Source of the DNA: Progne subis subis
Taxonomy: Eukaryota; Chordata; Aves; Passeriformes; Hirundinidae
Assembly (NCBI GenBank): GCA_022316685.1
Contig: JAKJHU010000063.1
Location: 372,001-436,000 of the forward strand
Reading direction: 5' to 3'
Length of the DNA stretch: 64,000 nucleotides
Position 1 is the stretch's first letter. Every line of letters starts with the position of its first letter. A model generated the notes under the pieces. That model saw only the letters and a program-made list of their open reading frames with translations, did no database searches and was not told the origin of the DNA. Below are positions 12,667-22,826 of the stretch, piece by piece. Both the position numbers and the translations under genes were made by a program.

Positions 12667-12757
12667 TTTTTTTTTTTTTTTTAGGGTTTTTTTGGGTTTT
12701 TTTGGGTTTTTTTTTTTTTTAGGTTTTTTTTTTAGTTTTTTTTTTTAGTTTTTTTTG
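12667..12757. repeat. T-rich tract with regularly spaced G runs
   Basis: About 90 bp made almost entirely of T runs of 7-14 bases separated by GGG, AGGG, AGG or AG. The central part repeats a T7-GGG unit. It has three GGG runs, one short of a canonical three-tier G-quadruplex. It is the longest of several such T/G (A/C) tracts in the window. Confidence 0.9.
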
Positions 12758-13684
12758 TATTGCAAGCTACAGAGGCCCAAAAATGTTCTTAGGATCTCTC
12801 CATCCAGGATTTCCAGCAAGAGGCAGTTGAAGAAGGCCATCTCCACAAGAGGAGACTTATATACTTTTTGAATTAGATAAAAGTACAGAACTCAGGGCAC
12901 CTCCTTAATGTACTATTCATCACTTTGTGTTTATTTTAGGATCCATTTCCCTGGGCCTTTTCCTCGTGGGTGCTCCTATTTCAGTAAAAAACATTATGTT
13001 AGGGAGGTTCCATGGGTTGAACTCCCTAAGTTAATAAAAGTGCCTTAACTAACAACTGCCTGTAACTCAGGTGTGTTGTCATTCAGGTATTAACAGGACA
13101 GCAAAAATTAACTTCTGCTGCAAAGGGGTGATTTCCCCAGAGTATGTGAAATGAGTAGTTACACTACTGAAGAACTTTTGAACTCTCTCGTCATTAAAGA
13201 GTAAAACCAATTTTTCCATGTCAAAGAAAAAAGCCTTTGAAGAATTTGGGTGTGACCCAGTGCAGGTCAAAGTAGATTATTTTATAAACTGAAATTTTTA
13301 TAGCTCAAGAGAGCTGTTTCTGACCAGGTCTAGTCTGAATCAGTATTTTCTCCAGCTGTTCATTCACCATGCTCTCTTCTCTCCATGCACAATTTAACTT
13401 ACATTGAGCTAAGGCAGTCTCTCCCCACACAGATAATAACATGCCCCTTTTTTCAGTTCATTGATACCTATGGCTCTGCTCAGATTTGTTTTAGTTCTTA
13501 TATTTTTATATATAAATCTGTATATACATCTGTTTTGCACTATTTACTAAGCAGTGATGTAGCTCTGTAGGAGGAGCATTAGTAAAAAGAACTCGCTGTT
13601 GTTTTGGGAGCAGGAATGTTGCCTCTGCATCTTCAGAAGGCATTTTAGAGTCCATATCTACACGAAAATAAAGCAATTCTATAA
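12758..13684. other. Non-coding stretch, nothing recognised
   Basis: Unique-looking sequence. Short frames at 13079-13270, 13385-13570 and 13506-13688 have no domain. A run of TATA-type alternation at about 13500-13527 is simple AT-rich sequence and not a credible core promoter. Confidence 0.6.
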
Positions 13685-14110
13685 TCACAGAAGAAGGAAA
13701 TGAAAGGAGAGGGAGGGAACAAGATGGCCTAAATTAAGGAAGGGGCGGGAGGGGGGGAGTGGGGAGGCAAGAGAATGTATGTTTTGTAACAAGTATAGAT
13801 GCAAAGACCCAGATCAGCGAAGGGTGAGGAGGAAGAGAGAGGGTGGTAGGAGGTTAAGAGAGCTGGGACCAAGCGAGCACATTTAAGGAGTCAGCAGGCA
13901 GGAAAATGAGACACTTCTGAACTGGAGGTGGAAGCAAAGAAGGGAAGAAAATGAAGGGGAAGTGTTAAAGAAGGCGACAAAACTGAGTGAGGATGAAAAG
14001 CAGTCATGCAAGGGAGTTGAAGCGAGGATGAAATATTGCAAGAATTGGACAGAAAATATTTTAATGGAGAAGCAAGAGAAGGGGATGAAATGGGACTAAG
14101 AACAGTGCAT
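13685..14110 (+). repeat. Purine-rich strand-asymmetric block
   Basis: Over about 420 bp the plus strand is dominated by A and G (gga, gaa, gag and ggg words) with few pyrimidines. The skew alone keeps a minus-strand frame open at 13891-14280 (129 codons). Its translation is rich in Ser, Pro and Leu from the pyrimidine side, so I do not call it a gene. Such blocks can form triplex or G-quadruplex DNA. Confidence 0.7.
13742..13764 (+). other. Canonical G-quadruplex motif
   Basis: Four G runs of 4, 3, 7 and 4 bases are separated by loops of 1, 1 and 3 bases (C, A, AGT). This fits the standard pattern of four runs of at least three G with loops of one to seven. It lies in the purine-rich block, and no transcription start can be assigned beside it. 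Confidence 0.9.
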
Positions 14111-14814
14111 TGAATGATTCCCCTTGCTCTTCTTTTCATAAGACTCAGGGAGACACTGCCCACCCAGCTCTTGTGGGTGCATTTGTTCTGGAGTGGGTGA
14201 GACCAGATGGGTGCCTCACCTAGTGGCACATTTGGTCTTTCTTTAGAGTATTTCCGTTCTGGGTGTTTCAGGAAATACATGGTTGCAGATTAAAGATGTC
14301 ATGCCAGAAAAATAGAGGTGCCTCTCTTCACCTTATCAAAATATTGCAAGCATGTGGGGAAATTCTGTTGATTTATAGCTCGAGAGTCCACAGTCTGTGC
14401 TGCAAAGGGTTTAAACATGGCAGGGTTTTTGCATGTGTGGATTATTCTGTACCCTGTGAAACCCTCATTACTTCCAAAACAACTAAAGAAGGCAAAGCAG
14501 AAGAGGTGGAGGGAAGGGTTATGGATATTAATGAATTTAGGAGGGGCTTCAGGGGAGTGGTGAGGAGCCACAGTGAGATCTCAGTGTCAGGAGTGAACAG
14601 CAGAAGAAAAGGATGAAGATGGAAGATGCAGAATGATAGTTCAGAAACATGATAGATACTGGTAAAAAATGGCACAGCACACAAATTTGAAGCCATGTGT
14701 AGTTGTTTTAGGGGTGGGAAATGAAAGCACCACAAGATGGTAATAAGCAACTACTGGGAATTTAATTCCATTCTGTTTTTCTTCTACATTTTAAAATGAT
14801 AAAACACACAAGGC
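14111..14814. other. Non-coding stretch, nothing recognised
   Basis: Overlapping frames on both strands (14263-14616 plus, 14299-14571 and 14442-14750 minus) lack any recognisable domain. The region continues the mild purine bias of the block before it. Confidence 0.55.
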
Positions 14815-14930
14815 AAATCAGTGGAGAGGAAAGTCAATTACAGTAGCAAATCAATTAAGGTGAAGAGTCAAACCAATCAAAACTGCAAGGTAACTAATGA
14901 AGGACAATTAGCAACAATAAATGGATTCAG
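14815..14930. promoter_or_regulatory. Possible regulatory element: CAATTA/CAATCA motif cluster
   Basis: In little more than 100 bp there are repeated homeodomain- or PBX-like words: tcaattac, atcaattaa, accaatcaa, acaattagc and aacaataaatgg, spaced 15-30 bp apart. This clustering is typical of vertebrate developmental enhancers, but it could arise by chance in AT-rich DNA. No conservation data were available. Confidence 0.25.
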
Positions 14931-16801
14931 CATTGCTCAGATTCAAAAAGGAAAGGGAGACACAAGTGACATCAGGCTTTGAAGAGTACAAAGGATGTCT
15001 GTTCAGAGGGGAAACGCACTGTGGACATGACTCTTCGTATTCCGTGGCTTTTAGTTGCCAAATTCAGAATGTACCAGGATGAGGGAAAAATACTTTATAA
15101 CTGTTTATATTTTTCTAGTGGTATTTGCTGTCAGTGTAATAGGGAGAGTCTAGTGCCCTGTGTAATTTGCCTCTTACCAATTTGACGGCTAATTCAAAAT
15201 CCACTCAGTATTTCCTGTTGGCTTTATTTATACCCCACCCTCTTGGAACCAGAGGTATTAAACTGCTTAAGCCTAGATGTCCTCAGTGGAAGAAGCACCT
15301 TTACTTCTGAGGGTGGAGAGCGTGCGAGATACAGAGCACATTGACAAGGCTGCCCTGTGCCTAAAATTATGCATTGCAAACACTCTCCAGGAGGGAAAGT
15401 GTTCGTGTGCCACTGTCAGTTTTAAGTAATCTAATTGTTGATTGACTAATCCCTGAATATATGGAAAGAGCGGCTCAGTTTAAACCTGCCTGTGTTGATT
15501 CTTATTTAAACATTTTTATGTTACAGATCCTTTTTAATTTCTGTGAATGATCTTTTTGTGGCAGCCAAAAAAACCCAATAATGTTTTGTCCAAAAAACCC
15601 AATAACGTTGCTGTGAAAGAGCAGAGATTAGTAATTCAAACTGTGCTAGCTGTTGGTGTTGGCATCTTTTATAGATTTCTATTCAGTCTTGGGTAATACT
15701 TGACAATCTTCTTTTTTTACCAAAGCACACTTGATTCTAAATTGTCCCCTGCAGAGAACAGCACTGCTTGATATATTCAGAATCAGATTGGCTAGATGAG
15801 CTTAATTCAGGAAAGTACTGAATTTGTCTGTGGTTCATCTATAATGCACTAAAAGGAAAAGTCCCTAGCTAGACAAGTAAATTATTAACTCATAACTCTA
15901 TGTGTTGTAATTTGTGTATGGTAATAACTTATCTTTAAGTAGGATTGAAAATGTATGCGGAGAATGTGAGCAGAGTCAGAAATAATTGGTTATCTTCAAA
16001 GGCAGGAACCTGAGCTTAGGTTGAGAGGTCAGACTTTTGCCAGCTGAAGGTCACTGTGCCGGTCATGGAGTCCCTCAGACTGTTACAAGTGGCACAGCAG
16101 CTGCTAGGAAACAAGTTTTGAGCTTATTGGTCAGGATAAGATAAATCCGGGTACACTTCTCCCAGCAGATCTAGTCAAGAACAAAGACAAGGTGATGAAT
16201 GATGTAAAGGAAACATTTTTTCATGTCTAATTTAGTTTCCAGAGATACCAACAACTGTATTCTTGCTTACAACATTTTGGATTCTGAAATAAATTTGTTT
16301 CATTATTTGATCTGTCCCATGTGACTGGTGTGGAAACACTCAGCAGCTTTTTAAAAGGAGCTGCTTATTCTTACCCTTAATCCAATTTACTTCTCAGAAG
16401 CCCTAAACTTTTTTGACTGAAGAATGCCTATTTTATCTCTAAGCCCCAAAACAAATCAAGTAAAGTTGTAATCAATAATTAAACTCTATATTTAGGTTAT
16501 AAATGTGTACATAACACATGCTGCAAGCATGTCCTTGTAGCTACTGGGCTGTAATAATCTTGATAACTCTGGTCTGTGCAGCTCTTTGTCGTGCTTATTG
16601 TTCTGGCCTCTCAGAAATGCTTTGCTCCTGTGAAGTGGATGCTATTTATTTGGAGTGTTTTCCCTGTCCAAAACAGCCAACAAGCCCCTTTTTTAGCACA
16701 GAAGTCGTGATGTGTTGCTGCCGAAGTTCTTTTCCCTCATGGCCCTGCTGAACAGTCTGCCATGGTGGATCAAGACTGTTCTTGATTTTCCTGTCTGCTT
16801 A
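14931..16801. other. Non-coding stretch with one local duplication
   Basis: No gene recognised. The only structured item is the A/C-rich direct repeat at 15565-15608. A 77-codon frame at 16518-16751 is Cys-rich but has no cysteine pattern of a family I recognise. Confidence 0.55.
15565..15608 (+). repeat. A/C-rich direct repeat, period about 25 bp
   Basis: ccaaaaaaacccaataatg at 15565-15583 recurs as ccaaaaaacccaataacg at 15590-15607, with one A fewer and one T-to-C change. It is a small tandem duplication of a poly(A)-CCC sequence. Confidence 0.85.
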
Positions 16802-16802
16802 G

Positions 16803-16889
16803 CTAATTAAAATAACAAATCTTCACAGCTGTCTGCTTTGGATTCATCCTTATCGCCGTAAACTAATTAAAATAATGCAACCGGTTGCA
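16803..16889. promoter_or_regulatory. Possible enhancer: duplicated TAATTA site and Grainyhead-like palindrome
   Basis: The 13-base word ctaattaaaataa occurs exactly at 16803-16815 and 16863-16875, 60 bp apart, each containing the homeodomain core TAATTA. Between them lies a CAGCTG E-box near 16828. Directly after the second copy is a perfect 14-bp palindrome, tgcaaccggttgca (16876-16889). Its centre AACCGGTT equals the known Grainyhead-like consensus. The combination is suggestive of a regulatory element, though binding and conservation are not shown. Confidence 0.35.
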
Positions 16890-19800
16890 ACTCATTAAAT
16901 ATCAACTATGCTTTTCATATAATTATAAGCCTTCAAAAATCCATGAAATGAAACAAAAACTTGGTTCCTCTGCTCCTTTTTCCCTACCTAATTGTAACTA
17001 TTTTCTTAAGGTGCCTACGTATCAATTTACATTTTCATCTGTGATTTTTTTTTTTTTTTCTTCTGATGTGTTCTTGGCAGGGTTTTTTTTGTATTTTTAT
17101 AGCCTCCCACTCCATATTTTTTCCTGTCACTCTTAAGTTTTCTCAAGAGGGAACTGAATATACTGGGAGTTTCTATTCAGCCTAGCTGGGTACCCTACAG
17201 AATAAACGTTTGTTCAGAGCTTTCAAGTCAACTTAGTGGAGTAGGGGAATTGCAATAGGAAATATAATTTAAGAAAGCATTTAAGCGCTGGCTTAATTTG
17301 GTTTCCCACTGGTACCTTTATTCATGTGTTTTAATATGATACTGATTCAATACTGTGGTTTGCATGTAAAATTGCTTCTGAAATGAAAGTGGTGCAGTTT
17401 TCTTACTGTAGAGAGAGACGATATCTCCAAAATGGAAATAATAAACTTATTTTTATTGGATTTTTTTTTTTATCCAAACTAATTTATGTGTCTCCTGAAA
17501 GCCATGGGGATTCTAATGAAACTGATTAGGCAGGCATATGTGTGCTTTAATGCTCTGTTTTTAAAACAGTAGGATTTCACTACTACTCTCCATTAAAAAC
17601 AAAAAAAAATTAACAATTTTGTGGGGAATTTTTCCTATACTGTAACTTAGCATTCTTCTCAGAGAATCGTGTTTCTACACACTTTTGAAGCAAGTTTAAT
17701 CATTTATTTACTGCAAGACCTTCACTTTTAATTAGGTCTTTCCTGTCTTTCTTTTCTTTCTATTTCCCCAAGAGAAATTTTCCTTGCACTGTTCTGGGCT
17801 GATCTCTTTTGTTTTGGCAGACCTACTTTTAAAGGGCTTTCTTACCCCTTCAACAGCTCTCGGACATTTTTCCAACACAAACAATTTAATACCTTTCTAT
17901 TTTCATACCTACTTTTTCCCATTCACTGTTTCCTAGTTTGAAACACTATCTGGTCAAAAACAGACAACAAACCTAAAGGAAAATCTAGTTCTGCTTTGTT
18001 CCTGCCTGGTGTCTCTCTTTGGGTCTGAAATTGCTTTAAAAGCCCAAGGAAGAAGACTCATCACAGCTCTGCAGAGTAGAGCTGTGCAGCTACTGCCTGT
18101 CCTGCAGCAGAAACACCTGCATGCGCCCTCCCTGAGGGCAGTTTTCCAGGGAGGGTTGGTGCGAGGGTTCTTCTTTGCAGGTACAACTAACTGCATATTC
18201 CCTGTTACCTGAACATCTGGCTGTTTTGACACCCCTTGTGTATATAAATAGTAGCTAGACCCTGCTCAAAATACAAGATAAAATTAGGTATTCTCCCTTT
18301 TCCCATTCTAGTATTAAATGTGAAATGATAGAGCTGGAGTGAATCATAAAGGTTAAGGAATGTCTTCAAAAGGAGCAGCTTCCCAAACTTTCTTGCTTTG
18401 TTCTGTCTCCTTGAAACTTGTCTCTCATTTCCTTACACTTTTATGCCTTTATCAGACTTGTGTGTCCATGCCCTCTACAAAAACAAGTGCCAGAGAAAGC
18501 CTAAACTGTTCAATTTATAACATCCTTATTAAACATTGCAGGTACAAGACAATATATCAAAGGGAATCTCAATGAAGCAAGCATTACTATTAATGCTTTC
18601 CAAGTTGCTTTAAATTATAAGAAACAATCAAAATGCTATAAATGTCTTTCTCTCTTGCACTATGCTGCTGAGCTGCAACAATGATTTGCCTTTTCAAGTT
18701 ATTTAATTTGTTTTGAGCTTCCTGCCCATTCTTCAGTGAGGCATAGGTGAGCAGACATCAAAGTTCACCTTGCTCACTCTTGACAAAATTCAAATGAAGA
18801 GAGAAGCTATGATTTAAAGTAGCACCTGGGGAAATCAAAGGCTGGCACTGGCAGGAAGCGTGCACTTGCTCCACAGTTGCTTTTTGTCGTTTGAGATATT
18901 GGTAAGCTTCAGTTAAAGTCTGGTTTACTTATTTTCATTGGTGAATAAGGGAGAGAAAGCCACTCTTGCAGAGAAATGTGGAGCGTAAGGGTTCAGTCAG
19001 GCACCAGACTAAATTCATTCCTTCATCACAGAAAGTTGCTAAGCTACGCTTTGTTGGATTTGAACTTGAGTTCATCATCACCTGACAGTTCTATCAAAAG
19101 CTTTTTCCCTTCTGTTGTAAAGCCAGGTGGCAAAATGTCTTTGTGAAAATTGGACCCCTGATCCACCTCCAGTTTCTCACTGTCAGTATAGTATCAATTA
19201 AATTCAGTGCCCAAATATTTGTATGTACATATCTCATACGTCACAATCAGTAGTTATGTATGGATGAACTTTACATTTGTTTTTAAGGAGGGATTTAGTG
19301 TTTGGCATATTTTTCCCTGTTTTCTTTATGCTTTATAATTGCACTGCCTTTAACACTTGTCACAAATATTAAAAGGTATAGCTTTCAGTTTGGTTTTCTT
19401 ATGCATTCTCAGTTCATTGAGATGTGTGAGCAATTGACTGGTCTCCATGGCCACAAGTAATTCCCAAAGCAATCTACACCTTCAGATCCAAAATCACCAT
19501 GAAAAGCTTTACCTTAGACAAAGATGAAGCAGGACTGCCGAGGGACAAGTCAACACCTTTCCATATGGGAGCTCTCTTACTTGTGCTTGGAGAAGATTGT
19601 GATCACTTCCCATTTCCCTGAACAGAACTGGAAAAAAGTGAGGGTGTCACTTGCACTGTAATTACATTTTCCACCTTTTCACCCTGATCTGGGATGACTT
19701 TCAGATTGATGGGCAATCTGGGGCAACTGGCAGGTTCTGAAGGATGCTACAGAGAGGAAGTGAATTTAACGCTGGCACTGCCCTTTGAGTTCCCTCTGTT

Positions 19801-20294
19801 CCCCGAGTTCTGCTCGTGCTCCCTCACCGGAGAGCCCATCTGTCTTTTCCATTCACCAGCTACTCCAGGAAGCAAATGAAGTTTGCTTTCTCCCCCATCA
19901 CTGCACATCCTGATATGCCTTTAAAAATCAGAAAGTCTCCAAGCAGAATGTGCACAAGTGGCAGAAAATCAGTGATGTCCGTATTTGTTCATCGTTATTT
20001 TGGGATGCTCCTGTGTTTCACGTGTCCCACATGGCTCCATTTGGGAGCTGCATTTTGATATCTCAATCATGAATGATTCAAGTGGCAACATAACAAATCA
20101 TGTGAGGGGCACCAACTTTGTCTTAGGAGCTGGTGTCCTTTTGTGCAATTTTTCAAATCTGTGAGCTTTGCTAATTGCAGCCAGTATCAAGCTTGCATTG
20201 TGCTTTTCTTTCAGAGATTTTTAATAATATGAGCAAGAGTTTAGTTTTGTTTCTTTTTGTTTCAGTTTTGTCATCACAGACATTTCTCTCAATT
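16890..20294. other. Non-coding stretch, no gene recognised
   Basis: AT-rich sequence with T runs at 17045-17059 (15 T) and near 17083 and 17461. Frames at 17954-18232 (minus, 92 codons), 18009-18212 and 19816-20058 have no domain. A TATATAAATA at 18241-18250 looks like a TATA box, but nothing downstream resembles a gene. Confidence 0.6.
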
Positions 20295-20371
20295 TGTTTG
20301 GGGTTTTTTTGGTGTGGGGTTTTTTTTTGGTGGGTTGGATTTTTTTTGTTTGTTGTTTGTTTTGTTTTTGT
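20295..20371 (+). repeat. T-rich tract with G runs
   Basis: GGGG, GG, GGGG, GG, GGG and GG runs are separated by T runs of up to nine, followed by a TTTG/TTG-type microsatellite. It keeps a 68-codon frame open (20175-20381) that encodes a low-complexity Phe/Val/Gly-rich tail, not a protein domain. Confidence 0.85.
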
Positions 20372-21840
20372 AATTTTTTAAATGCCTTCACTCTGTATTA
20401 AAGGTATTCCTGAAGCAGGAAATGTTTCTTTAGATAACAACTCATGACAAATGATGCCCCAAAGCACAAAGACAATTTGTTTTCTTCACCACTGGAAGTA
20501 AATCTAGCTGATAGACAGTTGGGAACATGCATTCTTACACTCTTCTGTTTCATACTTGTACCAAGAAGCTACAGACAGACCAGAACTCTTCAGCCTTCTC
20601 ATGAAGACTGTAATTCATGCAGTCACCTTTTTCATCAACAACCCTTTGTGTTTTCTTTGTGTTTTTCCATTGAAAGTACTTCTATCAGCTGAAAATTACA
20701 ATAATTTTGAAATTACTTTAATCTAGACCAAATATAAATTAATTCAGTAATTTTTATATGGAACTTGAAGATGAAAAAGATTATTTAAATTGTGTAAATT
20801 CCCTAACTCTAGACTTATCATCAATTTGGATGAAAGTTGCTTTAAAATCAACTGTATTTTTGCTTGATACAGTAGTGTAGTATCTGTATCACTCTTAAAT
20901 GTATATTTTATTTTACTGCAAACGCCTCTGCTGACACTTACCCTCTCAAAGATTTATACTGGGGGGAAAATATATAGGGTTAAGAAAATTATAATGTCAG
21001 TGAGGTGATTTTTATAATTTTTATGTTTAATGCTATAAGAACTTGCTAGTTCATGTATGTTTGTATTTGTGTACTGTAATAAATGGCCATTTTAAGTTAG
21101 AGAGGGACAACTATGTCATTAAAGTATTTTAATTCTCTGCAAAATTCAGGGAATAGATTACTTTGGGAAGCTGGGGGACATTCAGGCACTGAGAGCTACA
21201 GGGCACTCTGAGTTCAGAGGTTCTGTATCTGAGTCCCAGAGCTCTTCCTGGGACCATCGCTTGCAGACCCATCTGTGAAAACAACTGCTGTGATTGGCAG
21301 GGCTTCAGATCAACACATAATTTCTCAAACCATACTTTAAGACTTGATAGGAGCAGGACTAAGCCCAGCATTGCCTTTTGTCACCGTGAATTTCAGTATG
21401 GAGGTACTTTAAATGCTTAATAACTTACTTCAGTAGGGAGATTGGCAGTATATTATATTTTTTAATAGACAGATATATATCTTACAACAGGAAAGGAGTT
21501 TATCTCTAAGCCCTACTGACCTACTCCAAAGTTACTGCTTCTGGGAACTACAGTGGCATTGCACTCCCATGGCCTGCAGATATATGCTAGGAAAAGTTTG
21601 GGGACTATTTTCCTTAGTCTTTCTCGCACACAAGCACTGTGTGAGCAAGAGATAAGGAGTTACATCCCTTGTCAGGCTGTTTCCCCTGTCAGACTGTGCT
21701 GCAGCAGAAGAAGGAAAAGGGATGAGATGGGTTTGAGGAAGGGATTTTAGCAAGTCAGCGTTATGTGGGAGCCCAGGGTGCCTAAGGGAGAAGATAATCC
21801 CTCAGTTCCCATCCTGTCCCTGTGAAGACAGCCACAGTCG
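20372..21840. other. Non-coding stretch, no gene recognised
   Basis: No recognisable exon or repeat. GC content rises from about 21500 on, which lengthens chance frames on both strands (21532-21753, 21553-21750, 21747-21959). Confidence 0.6.
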
Positions 21841-22060
21841 AGGGACAGTGCCACAGTAACCGAGGCAGTTCCTCTCCCTGGAGCTGTGCTTTTGTGTGAA
21901 CGTGCTGTTGACAGAAGGGAGGTGACAGAAAGGGGACGGTGAGGGATGCGTTGTGTCACATCCTGGGGTTTCTTGGGAAAAGAGGCTCAAGCGCCGCCTT
22001 CCCCCGATTCCATTGAAAGCTCGTTCTGACAGATGCCAGGCCTAAAGTCGTTCTGTACGT
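21841..22060. promoter_or_regulatory. Short CpG-dense patch (weak CpG island)
   Basis: By hand count, these 220 bases hold about 51 C, 70 G and 10 CpG pairs. That gives GC near 55% and an observed/expected CpG ratio near 0.6, while neighbouring sequence has almost none. This just reaches the classical minimum for a CpG island. It includes gcgccgcc near 21991-21998 and cgatt, ctcgtt and gtcgtt words. It could be an orphan hypomethylated element or the promoter of an unannotated transcript. No coding start is recognisable beside it. Confidence 0.45.
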
Positions 22061-22804
22061 CCCCAAAGGGTGAATCAATAGGCTGCTGAGACATAATTAC
22101 TTACCTGCTGTTCCTAAATTGGTAACAAATAAAGCAATGGTTCGTTTCCACCTGATGCAGAAAAAGGAAACAGAAACCTTGTTGGCTGATCCTGGTACCT
22201 CGTATTATCATGCACAATTATGATTCACAGGTGCAGAAACTTTTGATGCAAACCTCTTTTTTTCTCAGCTCCAAAGCCTGAGTATACAATTCCTTTGTAC
22301 AAACCCACTGAATATAGCTGCTTGCTAAGGTTATTTCTATTTTTCTGCTTCATTTATATAAATATATGTATTTACCTGTCATTGCAAATATATTCTTGGT
22401 TTTCTTTTATAACTCCAGTGATATATTTGACATGTAGGAGCATTTTCACTATGAAAAACTTAACAGACAGCTCTAATCCTACTATGCTAAAGCACAGAAT
22501 TCCACAGGAATGTGCCAGTGGACATGAAGTGATTTGAGCCAGTCAGATTCTACCCTTGCAGATCCTGGCACCATGTTTTTCTTTAATTGTAGGGTTATCA
22601 CAAAACTAAGTAGCAGCTGACTTGTGAGAAGCATTAAGTCCTTACATTCACATACGAGGGGGGAAGAAAGGCAAAATCTCAGCAGCTGTGCCACAGAAAA
22701 TTGATGTTGCCAGAGCCCTGAAGTGAAATGATCCCACCTCCCTTTTCCTGCAGGGAGAAAACTAAAAGACATCAGGTCCCATAAAATGGAGTTTAAGTAG
22801 ACCG

Positions 22805-22826
22805 AAAAAAAACCAAAAAAAAAAAA
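22805..22826. repeat. A-rich tract interrupted by CC
   Basis: Eight A, CC, twelve A. It has the same architecture as the tracts at 5669 and 33724, with no retroelement body adjoining. Confidence 0.85.

Noticed and set aside
13891..14280. 129-codon minus frame
   Set aside because: Kept open by purine skew; the product is Ser/Pro/Leu-rich low complexity with no domain.
18241..18250. TATATAAATA as a core promoter
   Set aside because: TATA-like words are common in AT-rich DNA, and no gene or transcript start follows.
18501..18517. 17-base word ctaaactgttcaattta repeated at 57659-57675
   Set aside because: No similarity extends beyond the word; one such match is plausible by chance in 64 kb of AT-rich sequence.
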